From Flammula alnicola (Eukaryota; Basidiomycota; Agaricomycetes; Agaricales; Strophariaceae), in contig JADNRV010000117.1 of assembly GCA_015499995.1 (NCBI GenBank), positions 62,001-126,000 on the forward strand: a stretch of DNA of 64,000 bases, read 5' to 3'. Made by a program: the position numbers and the translations under genes. The stretch's first letter is position 1. Every line of letters starts with the position of its first letter. A model generated the notes under the pieces. The model searched no databases. It was not told the origin of the DNA and was given only the letters and a program-made list of their open reading frames with translations. Shown piece by piece: positions 50,129 to 61,787 of the stretch.

Positions 50129-51020
50129 ACTCGAGCTCGATTTGTGTGTTGCAAGTTGGCAACCGCTCTGTGAAAAGGGAGGAGTTAGCGTGGCGTATAA
50201 CCTCTAGCTTTATTCTGTTGGCTACATCGACACCGGAGAGCGTCAGTCGAGAAAGCGGGCCGCAGAAAAGACATGACTGTGGAGAACGGGGGCGACGTCC
50301 ACCAGCGGACCGGCAGCGCATGGACTGCGCATGAGGCCAACGGAGCCTGGGACTAAAAATAACGCAGATGGAGGTGTCATTGTCATGACCAAAAGCTGAA
50401 TGTTGAATTCTGCTGGCACCAATCCATGTTCAGACCTTGTTATCGAGGATGCTAGGGTCGTCCTACGAGGTGTTAAGCAGCGCTGTTTGGGCAACGTGGA
50501 ATGAATTGACGAGTTGGGCAGTTTTCGATGCGCTCAGCGCTGGAAAATTCATAGCTTCAGAAGAATCGATCCCCCCCTTCCTGTTGGGCAAAATGCGACA
50601 TCATTGGATAGAGGGGATTGCAGAATCCCGATTATTAATGAATCTTGATGCAGTGCACAGGGGTACCGTAGCTGTCAGCGCTTCGGTAGGCCTCGGGTTC
50701 GCGAACGATGAGTTGGAGTGCGCATTTCTTATCGAACTGGTTCCAGATGTTAGAGGCTAAAGGCTCCTATTTCTCGGTGTTGAACCTTGTTCGAGGCTTG
50801 TCTTCAGTAGTCGACTTGGGGATTTTGACGGGAACTCGAAGAAAGTCGGGACTTGGGGACCATTAGGGGCCGTTCCAGAAAGGCCAGAAAAGGCACGTAA
50901 TGCCACGTGATCTTTTGCTTGTGGCCTCCGGTGTAGGGGTTGTTGACCTCATTTTCCTCTTCCTTCCCCACCACTACGAACCATAACTACGACAACTACG
51001 GACGATCACTTACGCCAACT
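50129..51020. other. divergent promoter region between pectinesterase and syntaxin genes
   Basis: Frames at 50243-50494 (-) and 50437-50760 (+) overlap one another and show no domain. CT-rich sequence at 50940-51000 is the likely syntaxin leader. Confidence 0.4.
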
Positions 51021-52290
51021 ATGAGTTTCCAGGATATCGAATCAGGCCTTGGTCACCCATCGCGGTCACCGTCGTCGACGACCCCGCAGTCGCGGGAAGA
51101 CAATGCGTTCCAGAGCCTGCAAGCCTCATTATCACTGCAAGTCTTCAAGATGAACGCGAACGTGCAAGGAATCTTGAAATTGGTGGATCAGCTTGGAACT
51201 GGGAAGGATTCTGCAACGCTGAGGAAAAGCCTGTACGTTGAATTACTCCTTTCACGTATCCGCAGCAGCTAATCGCGTCCGGCAGACATGATCTAACGGA
51301 AACTACTCGCGCTATGGCGAAACGAGGCTCTGAAGACTTGAAGAAGCTTTCAGAATTACAAGCCGCACTGGTAAGTTCTCATCGGAGGATAGTTCCTGGA
51401 GCCAGGGCCAAGTAAAATTAATTTCGTACCGTTTCAGCCTCACCAAAAAACAGCGCTGCAGAAGACCTCGCATGACCTACAAATGTCTCTGGTTGCGTTT
51501 CAGCGAGCACAGCAAGTTAGCGCGGAGCGACAACGAACAGTCGTGGCAGGAGTCAAGCTGGCCGTAGATGACGAACAGCACCATCCTCCGTTCGTGATAT
51601 AATTTCTTCTTTCGCTATTAAATCTAACATATACTCAACTCTTCCAGAAACCCTGATGAGCCTGAGCCAACACCACAGGAACAACGACAAGCCCAGCTCC
51701 TGCAGGCTCAGCTTTCGCCGCATGAATTGGCCTATCAAGAATCGCTCATCCAAGAACGGGAAGCCGAGATTCGGGAGATAGAAACCGGTATCCATGAACT
51801 TTCTGAAATATTCCATGATTTGGGCACGCTGGTAAATCAGCAAGGCGGCATGATTGGTGCGTATGATTCACAACCTCTGGCAGTCGGGCCGGTTCGTCTC
51901 GTGGTTCCCATCACTCTTTTGCTATATGACATCTGGGGGCTAGAGCAAACGTGCCTTGTTCTTTTGTCTTTGCCTATTGCTTACTTTTGCCCTCCCATAG
52001 ACAATATTGAGCTGAACATTTCGTCTGTCGCCGTTGATACTGGTTCTGCTTCGCAAGAACTCACAACGGCAGCCGAATATCAACGAAAGGCAGGGAAACG
52101 CGCTGCTTGCCTGATGCTCATTCTCGCAGTTGTGGCCGGAATTGTACTGTTAGCTGTAAGTCAATACCATTATCCTTCTTTCCCACTCGTTAGAGGTTCT
52201 GCCGAGTCGCAGTTCTAACCATCTCCCCCTTTCCATCTGAACTCAAACTGGCCTTTTACTGATTCAATCTTTATCTAGGTTCTTTCCTGA
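51021..52290 (+). CDS. syntaxin (Qa-SNARE, Pep12/syntaxin-7 type)
   Basis: Membrane-fusion SNARE, probably of the endosome/vacuole pathway. The protein starts MSFQDIESGLGHPSRSPSST; an N-terminal Habc region follows (NAFQSLQASLSLQVFKMNAN, then VQGILKLVDQLGTGKDS; HDLTETTRAMAKRGSEDLKK; 51100-51370). The SNARE motif is YQESLIQEREAEIREIETGI, then HELSEIFHDLGTLVNQQGGM across an intron to DNIELNISSVAVDTGSASQE (51730-52070), with the central Gln in VNQQGGMID. A C-terminal anchor CLMLILAVVAGIVLLA is followed by VLS after an intron (52156-52278), with the stop at 52288-52290. The vacuolar/endosomal assignment rests on overall resemblance to Pep12/STX7 and is moderate; the SNARE class is certain. Confidence 0.92.
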
Positions 52291-54099
52291 TCGCAAATAC
52301 CCGCCCCGCCTGTTTTCCTGCGTGTTCGGTCGATTTGATTCATGAAATACCTATCCTCGTTTTTCCTACAGCCACGGATCCCTTCCTTTGTCGCTCGTGT
52401 TCGCGGTGATGCTGGCGTCCTGACGATCCACACCGCCACCTTAATCTATCCTTTATTGCCTTTTCTGCTTTCTTGCTTGGTTGCTTGTGGAATATTTGTA
52501 AATTTTATTCTTCTTAGAAGATGGCATTTGAGAGCCTACAGAGGTTCGTCTCATCTCTCTTCCTTTTCATATTCGTCGCTGATGTCAGTATTTCTGAATA
52601 GGCGTATCTGGTGCATTATGCCTTTGTTGTTGTTTCTAAATGACGCAAATACTTGGAACACTTCTTTTTCTTGTGATTGGACTCGCACATCCTATGTATT
52701 CCTTATCTTATTTCTCAATGTTGATGCCGAAGGACCTTGTCAGCCTGTCGAAAACTTGCAAATACAAGTATTCCTGGATGTTGGAACCTTCAGGTTGTTA
52801 CATACCATGTGTGATGTCATTTTTGGATTGACATCGGTGCACGGCACAACTGCTATTCAATGGGGACGCCAACTTCTATTTGCCTCGTATGAAAAGGCGG
52901 TCGAACTTTCTCTCGGCAATGGACGATTCACTATATCAGAAACGTTTCTCTGCGATTTCTTTCGCCTGGCTCTCCGTACGGCCACGGTTTGAGTGGAAAA
53001 AATGACAAGTGGGATCGGACTCGGAGAAGTTTCCATAAACCGAGCCGGTTCAAAGGACCTAGTAAGCAATCAGATCATTTATTCCTCATCTCGAAGCCTA
53101 GCTTATCAACAGGTAACTCATTTATCCAGGTTTACATTCAGGATGTTGAGGTCTTAATTTACATATGTGAGGGCCTCATCTGCCAAACCGACACCAATCA
53201 TGAATGAGAAACAAAGACTTCAAGCAGGTATGCGTTTCAATTTTTAGCCGACTGGAAATAACAATTCTCAGCGGCCTGATATGCACTTTCATACGGTCTT
53301 TTGGGCAAGTTTCCGAAGTTGTGCTTTATGCCAAATTTCCACCATTTCAACCTTTCAGGCCAATTTCAGGCGCTGCATTTTCGGTGCATTTCCTATTCAA
53401 TATCCGGTAGAGCTCGATGCCATTGCCGCCCGGGACAACATTCGGACCATTGCCAGTCTGGAGATCCCGCAGTAAGTAAAGGTGATATCTGGAGTCGTCC
53501 TTATTTCTCACAGCCTGTCGATTTTAAATAGATTTTCGACTTATTTTTACTCTGCGAACTCCAATTTCTTCCGCTACCAGCATCAACTCAAACAATGGAA
53601 TGCCTGCACTGTTGTCACTCATATCAGTACAAGTATACATGGCCTTCATCTGTCATGCTCGCTTCGATGACAAGCCAGCGCTGCCTCTGCCGCCATCTGC
53701 CGCCTCACGGTGTGTATTATCTGACTGTAATACCTAAATAGAGGGCCTACCACAAACGCAGTGAGTCATTTAAACAGCACCATAAATGATACCATCCGTT
53801 CATTGTTCACGAAATCCGATGAAATCCGACCTTGACCAGGTGTTCCACAGTTTTGAAAGTTGTTCGCCCCAAGGACCATTTCGCAGAGGTTAACGTCTGA
53901 CCATCCAGATTCCAACCCCTAAACCGCTGACTGGTTGTCCAGGAGGCGCACAGCCACATGAGGTCGATGGTGCCTGTCAATCATTTAATCAAGGCCGCTC
54001 AGTTTTATCACCATCCATCCGTCATGTCTAATCCTTCAACGCCATCTTCCCCGCCCAACCATCTTCGCAGGGCTGGCAGATTTCACATATCCAGCAACC
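52291..54099. other. 1.8 kb interval with one long but unsupported frame
   Basis: An uninterrupted 216-codon frame at 52342-52992 (+) contains a hydrophobic stretch (LIYPLLPFLLSCLVACGIFV) but no known domain, and begins only 52 bases after the syntaxin stop, so it may be the syntaxin 3' UTR. Protein-like sequence also appears near 53400-53470 (PVELDAIAARDNIRTIASLE) without a gene context. Confidence 0.35.
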
Positions 54100-54106
54100 T
54101 ATAAAT
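54100..54106 (+). promoter_or_regulatory. TATA box of the 54175-56962 gene
   Basis: TATAAAT, 75 bases upstream of the split start codon at 54175, consistent with a leader of about 45 bases and arguing against initiation at the ATG at 54119-54124. Confidence 0.5.
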
Positions 54107-54174
54107 CCCAGGTCTTTCTTGTATGCCATCCGAACCTACTTTTCCTTCAAAATCCTACTACAACGCACAAAAAA

Positions 54175-56962
54175 ATGTAAGCCTGTCTTGCTTTGTTTCG
54201 TCTTTGTAAATTGTGTTAATGGTATTTACAGGGACTACCACGGCATTCATAAAGACTTGCACGGTTCCGGCGATGGCTATCCTCGCGGACCCACCAGGTC
54301 AACATCGCTAGCCAACGCCAGCACTGTCGTCGACCCAGTTGTCAACAACCCTGTCATTTCAACCGCCCTGCAAATTTTGGGCCAGCTGTCGGATGTAGGA
54401 AAAGCATTGCCCTTCGTTGCGCCTGCATTCGTCCTCCTGAAGGTCATCATCGACTTGGAAAGCCGAGCAGTGGACGTGGACGCGAAATGCAACGATCTCG
54501 TGGAACGCATCACCTTCATGCTCAGTCACTTGCCTATACTGCAGAAGATAGAGATCATGGCCTCTACCCGCCAAGTCATCGATCGCATGAACGAAGCAAT
54601 AAAAGATGCCGCTGCACTTATCGCCGCCTACCGCAGACAAGGTCGCGTCGCCCGTCGTCTTAACATCTCCAATCGCGACAAGTTCATGACCTGTGCGGGT
54701 GCAATCAATACCTGCTGCAGGGACCTCTTAATGAGCCTGCAAATCCACCAAACTGCCCAGCTCGACATTCTGACTCGCGCCGTTCCTATCGATGAGGAAG
54801 ATGCAAAAGCTCAAACATTTGTCGCGACACATGGCGGCAGCATCGATGCTGTGATGCATGATCGAGAACTCGTCAAGGAGTTCGCCCAACAACAACATCT
54901 CGTCATGGACGACTCGGTCATGGAGCAGCTCAATGCGAACATCGCCGACTCCGTCCAGCAGAACCACATTCGCCTTGAGGGCATCCTTCGAGAAAACGTT
55001 AACTCCGCTATCGTCGACGGTCTGAAGAACTTGGCTGCGGAGATGCTTGCCGCGGAAGCAGAGCAGAAATTCACATGTGTACAATGCGAGAAGGAGTTTA
55101 CCAACTACACCAATGGGCCCAAGGCGTGTTCTTTCCATCGTGGGGAGTACGACTCTTGGTCGAAGCATTATCCATGCTGCAGTACTGCCCACCCATGTGA
55201 ATTCGGACCGCACCGTGCCAAACATCACTGCGACTACCCTTACGGCACCTTCTTTCCTCGCGCTCGGGGTGTCACCAATTATGTCGATACCACTGAACAG
55301 TGGGCCGCCGTCGAAGATACGAATTTGGAAAACAACGAAGTTCAGAAAGCCTCGGTGGGTCGATTGCTCAGCTGGGTATCTCGCGGCGCCCGTCTTGAGG
55401 AAAATACTCTCCTCATTGTAGTGGGCAGAGTGTGGTGTAAGGACCCATATTATTTCAACACTTTCACGGCGAACGAAATGGAAGAAATCACCAAATCTGT
55501 CCGGCTATCGCGAAGGACCCTTATCTTTCGAACTTCACCCAACGAGAACGAGTATGCGCTGGCAGAATGGATTCTCTCTATTTCTGGGAAGATAACAGGT
55601 GTACGGCTCACTGCGAAGACGGCCACGTCGCCCAACCCTTACATTCGTGTCTGTCCTATCGACCTGTCGACATGCACCAAATCTGGTGACATTCTGACCC
55701 TCTCCGAGGGTGGAATGCGCTCATATATCCCTGCTTCTCCTTACGTTCTACCCGAAACCGTCCGTGTTGGTCCAGAGCTTAGTCATGAACCATCTCGTCC
55801 CGCTCGTACCAACTTCAAGACTAGGACCAGCCCATCTCTGCGCGTCCTTCTCAAAGCAATGTCAGATCCTCCATTGACCCCAAATCCAAACTTCACAAAT
55901 GTCGCGTTCGACTATTTTACGGGAACGGTATCTGTTTTCAATAACAATGCTCCTGGGTCGCTGTGCCCGGTCACTATCGCCTCTGTCTCAGCCTCTTACC
56001 GAATGGTCGGCGACAAGGACTACGCTCCTGTCCACGAGTGCAAACTCGTCGACGGTGCTGATAGGCTGCTGCCCGTCACCATTGACCCGCGTCAGTCTTG
56101 GCAGGTCAACTTCCAGGTACGGGTACCGAGGACAGAGGAAGATGCGAAACTTCAGATTCAATGGAGTCGTAGAGCCTTCCTAGCACGCCACCGCCCCGTT
56201 CGTATCAAACTTATCCTAGAAGACATCGAGGGCGAGCAATGTTCGCTTGTGCTGGAACACGTATTCAAGACGTACCCACTCGAGACCCGCAAGGAAAAGG
56301 ATTTCGGTTTCTTCTTTTTCGATAATCCCTTTACATTCAGCCGCAATTATATTCGTGTGGAGCCACCTTCGGGGCCACCTTCCGGCCAGAAATCGGTGCT
56401 GAAGATTGAGGGAAATCAATTTGACGCGAAGAGGCTGGAAAAGATAGTTTACCAGGCCATTAAGTCAGGGACGACTGAGGTAGACCTCAAGATCGGACGG
56501 GAGAAGAATGACGGCGAATGGGAATGGGCCGCTTGGGCCTTGGTTGACATGTCCTGCCGACGTGTCTATGCCCTCAAGCTCATACTTACGGAAGGGAAAA
56601 AGGTCGCAAACAAGCGCTTTGGTTGCATTGGCTATGTCCTCTGTCCAAGCTATGGCGAGTCCGTCAACGAAACGCGACCCATCAGCTACGCCACTGAAAC
56701 GGCAAAGCTTCCTCCTCTGGAGCCCTTCATGCTCCCAGACTATGTTCAAGATGACACGTTGGACGACTTCAAACCCCCTGTTCCTCCCAAACCCACGACA
56801 CCTGTTACGGAGGGACCTCCAGCGTCTGCTTCGGCTTTGGACCTTAGTTCTATCCCTGCCGATCTGAATAATCATCTGGCTTCGATTGACACGAACCTTG
56901 CTCGGATCGCTACTGCTTTGGAGAATATTCTCACTGTCATACCATCGTCTATGGCGCGCTAA
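54175..56962 (+). CDS. large protein with MLKL/STAND-type N-terminal helical domain, Cys/His module and internal repeat
   Basis: About 910 residues. The favoured model joins AT (54175-54176) across intron 54177-54231 to G, giving MDYHGIHKDLHGSGDGYPRG; an unspliced start at 54119 is the alternative. Residues 35-175 resemble the four-helix N-terminal domain seen on fungal STAND and MLKL-like proteins (FVAPAFVLLKVIIDLESRAV; DLVERITFMLSHLPIL). Residues 283-340 form a Cys/His-rich module with CHORD-like spacing: C283, C286, C300, H303, C316-C317, C323, H328, H332-333, C334, then YPYGTFF. Residues about 393-476 and 718-806 look like two copies of one fold (EYALAEWILSISGKITGVRL against EWEWAAWALVDMSCRRVYAL), separated by a beta-rich region. 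A proline-rich linker and a short helix end the protein. There is no NACHT, kinase or protease domain. The function is unknown; a signalling or cell-death role is inferred only from the N-terminal domain. Confidence 0.8.
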
Positions 56963-57302
56963 CCTGTGGTATGAATATAATTATTTTCTGTTGACATGTA
57001 CCTGTTTTCGATGTCGAATTTGGGTGACCCTTATATTATGGAGACGTTCAAAAACGAACTTGTTCGTGTAAAAGTTGTTCTTCCGGGTGATTTCGAACCT
57101 TTAATTGATGACTAGTGTTCCAGACATGGATTTCTTATCTGTAGAAGACTATATGTACAGGTATGGGAAGAGTGTTGATATATGGTACATCAAAGGGAGG
57201 AATAAGGTATTATGGATAAGGTAGGCGAGAAAAGTTGCATCTCGTTGAGTGAGAGTTGCAAGAAAGGAGGAAGATAGCTGGGACAAAATGAGCAGTATGA
57301 TT
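56963..57302. other. convergent 3' flanks
   Basis: 340 bases between the large protein gene and the small minus-strand gene. AT-rich; no gene seen. Confidence 0.45.
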
Positions 57303-57869
57303 CTAGTATCTGTAAATGTTGCGGCGGACGGACTCTGCAACTTTGAGAGGAAACAGATTGCGAAAAGCGTGTATCACGACCGAAGCGACGCCCTTACACC
57401 AAAGGTCAGAATGTGCTGGCATGCATTTATCTGGAAAACGCACCTTTACCACGTTACTAGAAGAACCCTCTCCTCGAAAACCTCGCGACGTCACAGGCCT
57501 TTTCTCCTCGAAAATGGTTCGCGTCTCTTCGTCGTCAACATCGGCTGCCTATGTTACAGAAGATTAGAGAGTTTACTTCGTTGCTTGGTTGAACAGACCT
57601 ACCGACTCGCTTCGAAGGATGTAGGAGAATTGTTCGTATTCCGAGGGATCGACATCGCGCAAGTCTATGGTTTTCTAAAATAGGGTGATTGATAGGGCAG
57701 AAAACGCGATGCGGTTTCGACGCACCATCAAATCTGCTGGAACAGTTGGAGCCATCGCTGGCGAAGAGTCCATGTCAATTTTGATGACAGAAGGACGTGC
57801 TGGGATGAAAGCTTGATCTGAAGTGAGGACGAGAGCGATAGACGGCAAAGGGAGACTAGAAAGGGGCAT
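57303..57869 (-). CDS. small uncharacterised three-exon protein
   Basis: Exon 1 (57726-57869) encodes MPLSSLPLPSIALVLTSDQA and further; exon 2 (57603-57674) encodes KTIDLRDVDPSEYEQFSYIL then RSES; exon 3 (57303-57548) starts AADVDDEETRTIFEEKRPVT and ends VRRNIYRY. Introns 57675-57725 and 57549-57602 have consensus ends (gtgcgt...tag, gtaggt...tag), and all junctions are phase 0, which supports a real gene of about 160 residues. The acidic middle with repeated D/E and the short SRGFRGEGSSSN linker look disordered. The last 60 residues may include a further unspotted intron. No family is recognised. Antisense frames on the plus strand are shadows. Confidence 0.6.
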
Positions 57870-60029
57870 TTTGATGGATGATAGTGTGACCTCGAGAATG
57901 AAAGAGAGTGAAAGATAGCTATGAGGGGGGAGAAATAAGGAAAGTGGACTAGCAAGACCCGCCGTCGATGGTGGTAGTAAGAACAGAAGAGTGTGCCCTG
58001 ACGGCGAAAAAAGAGGGTCTGAACCTTTCTTATATGGGTGGAATTTGGGGTTTGAAAAAAACGAATGCCGGCATGATTGACGACCCACGCGTCCGAAGAC
58101 TAAAACTGCTCTTGAGAACCATCCATTTTTGAGCGACATTCCGAGCACACTGGATGTTTTCCTCCTTAAATTAACCCTCCAGTCACTTCCGAAGACCTGC
58201 TTTCGACGACTAGCAAGAGAAACACGACAGGTGCGGGCTCCTCGATGCGAAATCCCACATGCGCTGACGCTTGATCCTGCATCTCGTCTGGAAATCGTCG
58301 ATTAACCTTTCGTCGAGACATTCCTTCTCCCACTTGGACAACTTCTGGCAACCAATTCGAGCCCGGGGGGCGTCCTTTATGCAACCAATGTCAATTAGAC
58401 GATAGAAATGGGCGACCGCACGCATGTTCATTGTAACGCGTCGATGAACAGACATGTACTGTCCGCTGCACTTCATATGGTTGATGATTCCAAATTGGTC
58501 CTGTTCTCTTATTGCTTGTCCAAGATAGATCAAGGAGATATCTAAGCTCCATAACGATGCCTCTTGGGGCTTATCCGGCATGGAAACACGTCTGGGCCAG
58601 GGAATCTGCAGAAAGACGCATCAGCTCTGTGCTCCCTTCCATTGACACCATGGCGTCCCATAAAAATGGGAGATTTGTGGAACCACATCCAATATTCCGT
58701 CTAGGCTCCAGCACTTTCTTAGGCCTCCTCCATTCGCAATCGCATTTATCCCGTCGTGTCCGTCGACCATGCCCAAACAACGTGACTCTTGTCACATGTC
58801 ACATACGGTATTGCGGAAGCGCTTGGTGAGTCAGAATTTCCATCTCTTCGTCCTTCCATGTTATGTCCATGACTGAAAACCTTGAACGCGAACAGTTTTT
58901 TCCCGACATTAAGAGGTGTGATCGGCCCTTCAAGAACCGGTGTGATATCAACTGCAACCATCCAAGACCCCAAGGCCTCAGGCCTGAGGATATGCATCAA
59001 GGAAGGCCGTTCAGGCTGACAGCAAGGACAAAAAGGACGGACAAAAGGCAGAAGAGCCCACAAGAAAGGGATTCAAGAATAATGTGACTGAAGAACTCAC
59101 CAGGAAGAATCCTCAAAAATTTCAACGTATTGTCAGACTCGCCGACGCCCATGAGCCCCACGGGTTGAGAAAGGTCGCCGATATCACTCTGAAAAATCTA
59201 AGGCGACTGATAACCTCCAGAGGATCTTTCCCGCCATGCAAACAGGGCCATCTAGGGGGCGAAAGTGACTGGGATGTTCTGACGACGACTGAAGGCTGCT
59301 AAAACTGTGCGGGTGGCGGGTTGACGGCCTGAACCCACTCCAAAAAAAAAAATCTAACGGCTGAAGGCCTTCACAAAATGTGGGCGCGCCATGCAAGAGC
59401 CGCAGAGGACGCAAGCAGCCAACCAGGCCGCCAAGCTGAACCGGCAGGCGTCACCAAGAAGCTCATCGGCCGTTAAAAGTTGTTGCTGCTGCTGGTCGTC
59501 CGCCCATCCTTCCGTCTGTCTTGAGATTCGCAATGTATGCGTGAATTGCGACTTGTGAAAAGTGGAAGGTAACTGATCGTTCGTGGATCTCCTATCCGTG
59601 TGGCATTCGAGGCAGCAGGTCGACGATATTCTCCACCATACCTTGAGGCTACAAGGTCAAAGGTGAAGATGATAAAGAGGTGAGCGCCGTCATCGCTTAA
59701 TTGTCGAGCTAAGTACTTATGCTGAAGAGAGTCAAGGACGGTTTGTGTTGGTTGCGAGTTGCGGTGTTTCAAATAAGTACCAGCACATTTTGCTTCCGCC
59801 CGTTATCCCAATATCATAAAATCCCACATGAGTTCCCATCATGGCCCTTTCTGTTACTATCGACGACCTCGAAGAATGCCCGCGGAATCTCAACCTTCTT
59901 AACGCTTTTCGACGAGCCAAAACGCCAGGTCGTCAGGCCCCAAATCCAAGACGCACTGGCATATGCACAATCTCTCTCTACTCCTTACCAGCAGACAATC
60001 CCTATCCTAAGCATGTGCCTTGGGCATAA
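57870..60029. other. 2.2 kb interval, weakly coding-like frames only
   Basis: A 123-codon minus frame at 58210-58581 has protein-like composition but no domain and no partner exons. 58860-59460 is GC-richer and contains an A-run at 59342-59352. A 62-codon frame at 59841-60029 (MALSVTIDDLEECPRNLNLL) may be the N-terminal part of the decayed gene copy that follows. Confidence 0.3.
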
Positions 60030-60440
60030 ACCACTGCGTGTCCTGATTCTTTATGCACTTGCCCAATGCAAATCCTACAGTTTCACGCAGTGACGCACCG
60101 ACTTGGATCCTGAGGAGAGAGCTAGGCGGTGCCAAGACCTCGAACATACAAGGGCTGCTCTGAGGGAGGAAATGCCAGATTTCTTTCAGCCGCAAAATAA
60201 CCGCAGGTATGGAGTCTAGATGTACTATTTGCAATGTGTCAGTAAGTCGTCCGTGAAGTTCAGCTACCAGGGGAAACAGGGGGAAACAGAGGGAAACAGG
60301 TGAGGGAGACTGACTTCAGCACGAAAGCCTAGAAAAGGGACGATTTATTGCTAGAGAGCTTGTTATATATTTGTTGGCAAAATGGCCACAAAACTAGAGC
60401 ACTTGTCGTCTCCTGTTGTATGACCACAATAAAGGGAGTG
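60030..60440 (+). pseudogene. decayed tandem copy of the small gene at 60669-60968
   Basis: It encodes RTDLDPEERARRCQDLEHTR then AALREEMPDF, aligned with RTTLDSDEIARRRRLLERAR and AALRDDMPYL of the downstream copy. Both end GV plus stop (60216-60218 here), and about 200 bases of 3' sequence are shared (AGTAAGTCGTCC, CTACCAGGGGAAACAG, TTTGTTG(G/A)CAAAATGGCC). Here a TGA precedes the conserved segment in frame and no splice removes it, so the copy looks dead. The offset between copies is about 750 bases. Confidence 0.7.
60270..60299 (+). repeat. three tandem 10-base units GGGGAAACAG
   Basis: Three head-to-tail units (third begins with A). The duplicate locus at about 61022-61031 has a single unit, so the array expanded or shrank after the duplication. 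Confidence 0.85.
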
Positions 60441-60668
60441 GACTCTTGCCAAGCGCGCTGTGGCTCATCACCGGAACGACTTGCTTTCACTGAATTTTAT
60501 CACTCTTTTCTGCTTTATTGCTTGGTTGTTTTTGTGGAATAGTTAGTTGTACATGATTATTGTGTTACACTCCTTCGGATTGTAAGACATTTGAATGCAT
60601 AATCCCGTTCTAATATGTGAATTCCTCTCTTTCGTCTACCATCATCATCACCCACTCGTCCCACCGCT

Positions 60669-60968
60669 ATGCTCTTACCAAGAGCTAGGGCAGAAAGTCT
60701 TCAGGCGTCAAATGCAACAACTCTACCACCTCGTGTCCTCAATCCTTCCCAGCGAAGGACCCGGCGTGTGCTCATTCTTCATGCAGCCCCCATCATGGAG
60801 AATGACTCGGAGGAGCCTTTGCTTCCGTACAGATCTACCGTTGTACGCACAACCTTGGATTCCGATGAGATCGCTCGGCGACGCCGACTCCTTGAACGTG
60901 CAAGGGCGGCTTTGAGGGACGACATGCCATACCTTCAGTCGCAAAGTAACCCCAGGGACGGAGTTTAG
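60669..60968 (+). CDS. small uncharacterised basic protein (intact tandem copy)
   Basis: 99 residues, starting MLLPRARAESLQASNATTLP, with an internal MENDSEEPLLPYRSTVVRTT that could be an alternative start. The most conserved part against the upstream copy is an Arg/Ala-rich amphipathic helix (LDSDEIARRRRLLERARAAL) followed by DDMPYLQ. No known domain. The open frame here, against the broken upstream copy, is weak evidence of selection. It may be a mobile-element accessory or a lineage-specific gene. Confidence 0.4.
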   Translation: MLLPRARAESLQASNATTLPPRVLNPSQRRTRRVLILHAAPIMENDSEEPLLPYRSTVVRTTLDSDEIARRRRLLERARAALRDDMPYLQSQSNPRDGV

Positions 60969-61787
60969 ATGTGCTATTTACAAAACTGTATCAGTAAGTC
61001 GTCCATGTAGTTCAACTACCAGGGGAAACAGTGAGGGGGACTCACTTCAGCATGAAGCAAAAAGGCGGTGGTTTAGTAGAGATCTTGTTATGTATTTGTT
61101 GACAAAATGGCCACACAATGGCTAGCCTAGATCCACGACCAGAGCACTGTCATCTCCCATTGTACGACCACGAAAGCACGCAGGGGGCCTTCAACTTCGA
61201 TCAAGGCTTTTCATCGGAAATGACGTTTATAACCCTAGGTCGACTGCTTAACCGAGACGCACTCGACGTCATTCACTAGACCGCCGGCATGAGCAGGGCA
61301 GAGGCCCTAGGTGGTATATCCAGCCTAAGTGCTTCACCGCGTCTCTGCTTTTCTAGCACACTATTGAGACCGAGGTCGTCAAGCTAAATTTGCCGCCGTG
61401 CAGAGCTACTGGAGTCAACTTGTAGAGCAGAAGGCGGCGTCAGATGACTCAAGCAAATTCTAGATAGTTGACGGTGTGAGAATCCCGAGGGCGTATTCGC
61501 ACAGCCCAAGAGTCGGAAAGGAGGTATGTAGTGGGAAGAGAGAGAAAGCGACCATTTCGGTGCTGTTGCCAAACTTGCCACAATCGGTGCCGGCCTTCGT
61601 TTCACGGAACACCCATATGTGCACTCTTGTGGTCAGCGCAGGACGCGACTAAAAGCGCGTTTTACTCCCTTTTCTCCCCACCATCTCCTCTTTATTGGAG
61701 CCCGCCCACCGCGCCACTCCTTAATTATTCCAGACGGACCGCTGGGAAATTCTACGACTGCATTGTACAACCGCATAGGCGACGACC
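60969..61787. other. 3' part of the tandem duplication and promoter of the SepH-type kinase
   Basis: 60969-61180 is the duplicated 3' segment. From 61180 on, no gene was found; frames near 61384-61790 are on both strands with no domain. Confidence 0.45.

Noticed and set aside
52342..52992. 216-codon open frame with a hydrophobic stretch, downstream of syntaxin
   Set aside because: It starts 52 bases after the syntaxin stop, has no recognisable domain and T-rich composition, and could be the 3' UTR. RNA evidence would be needed.
57249..57683. 144-codon plus-strand frame
   Set aside because: It is antisense to a better-supported spliced minus-strand gene with phase-0 exon joins.
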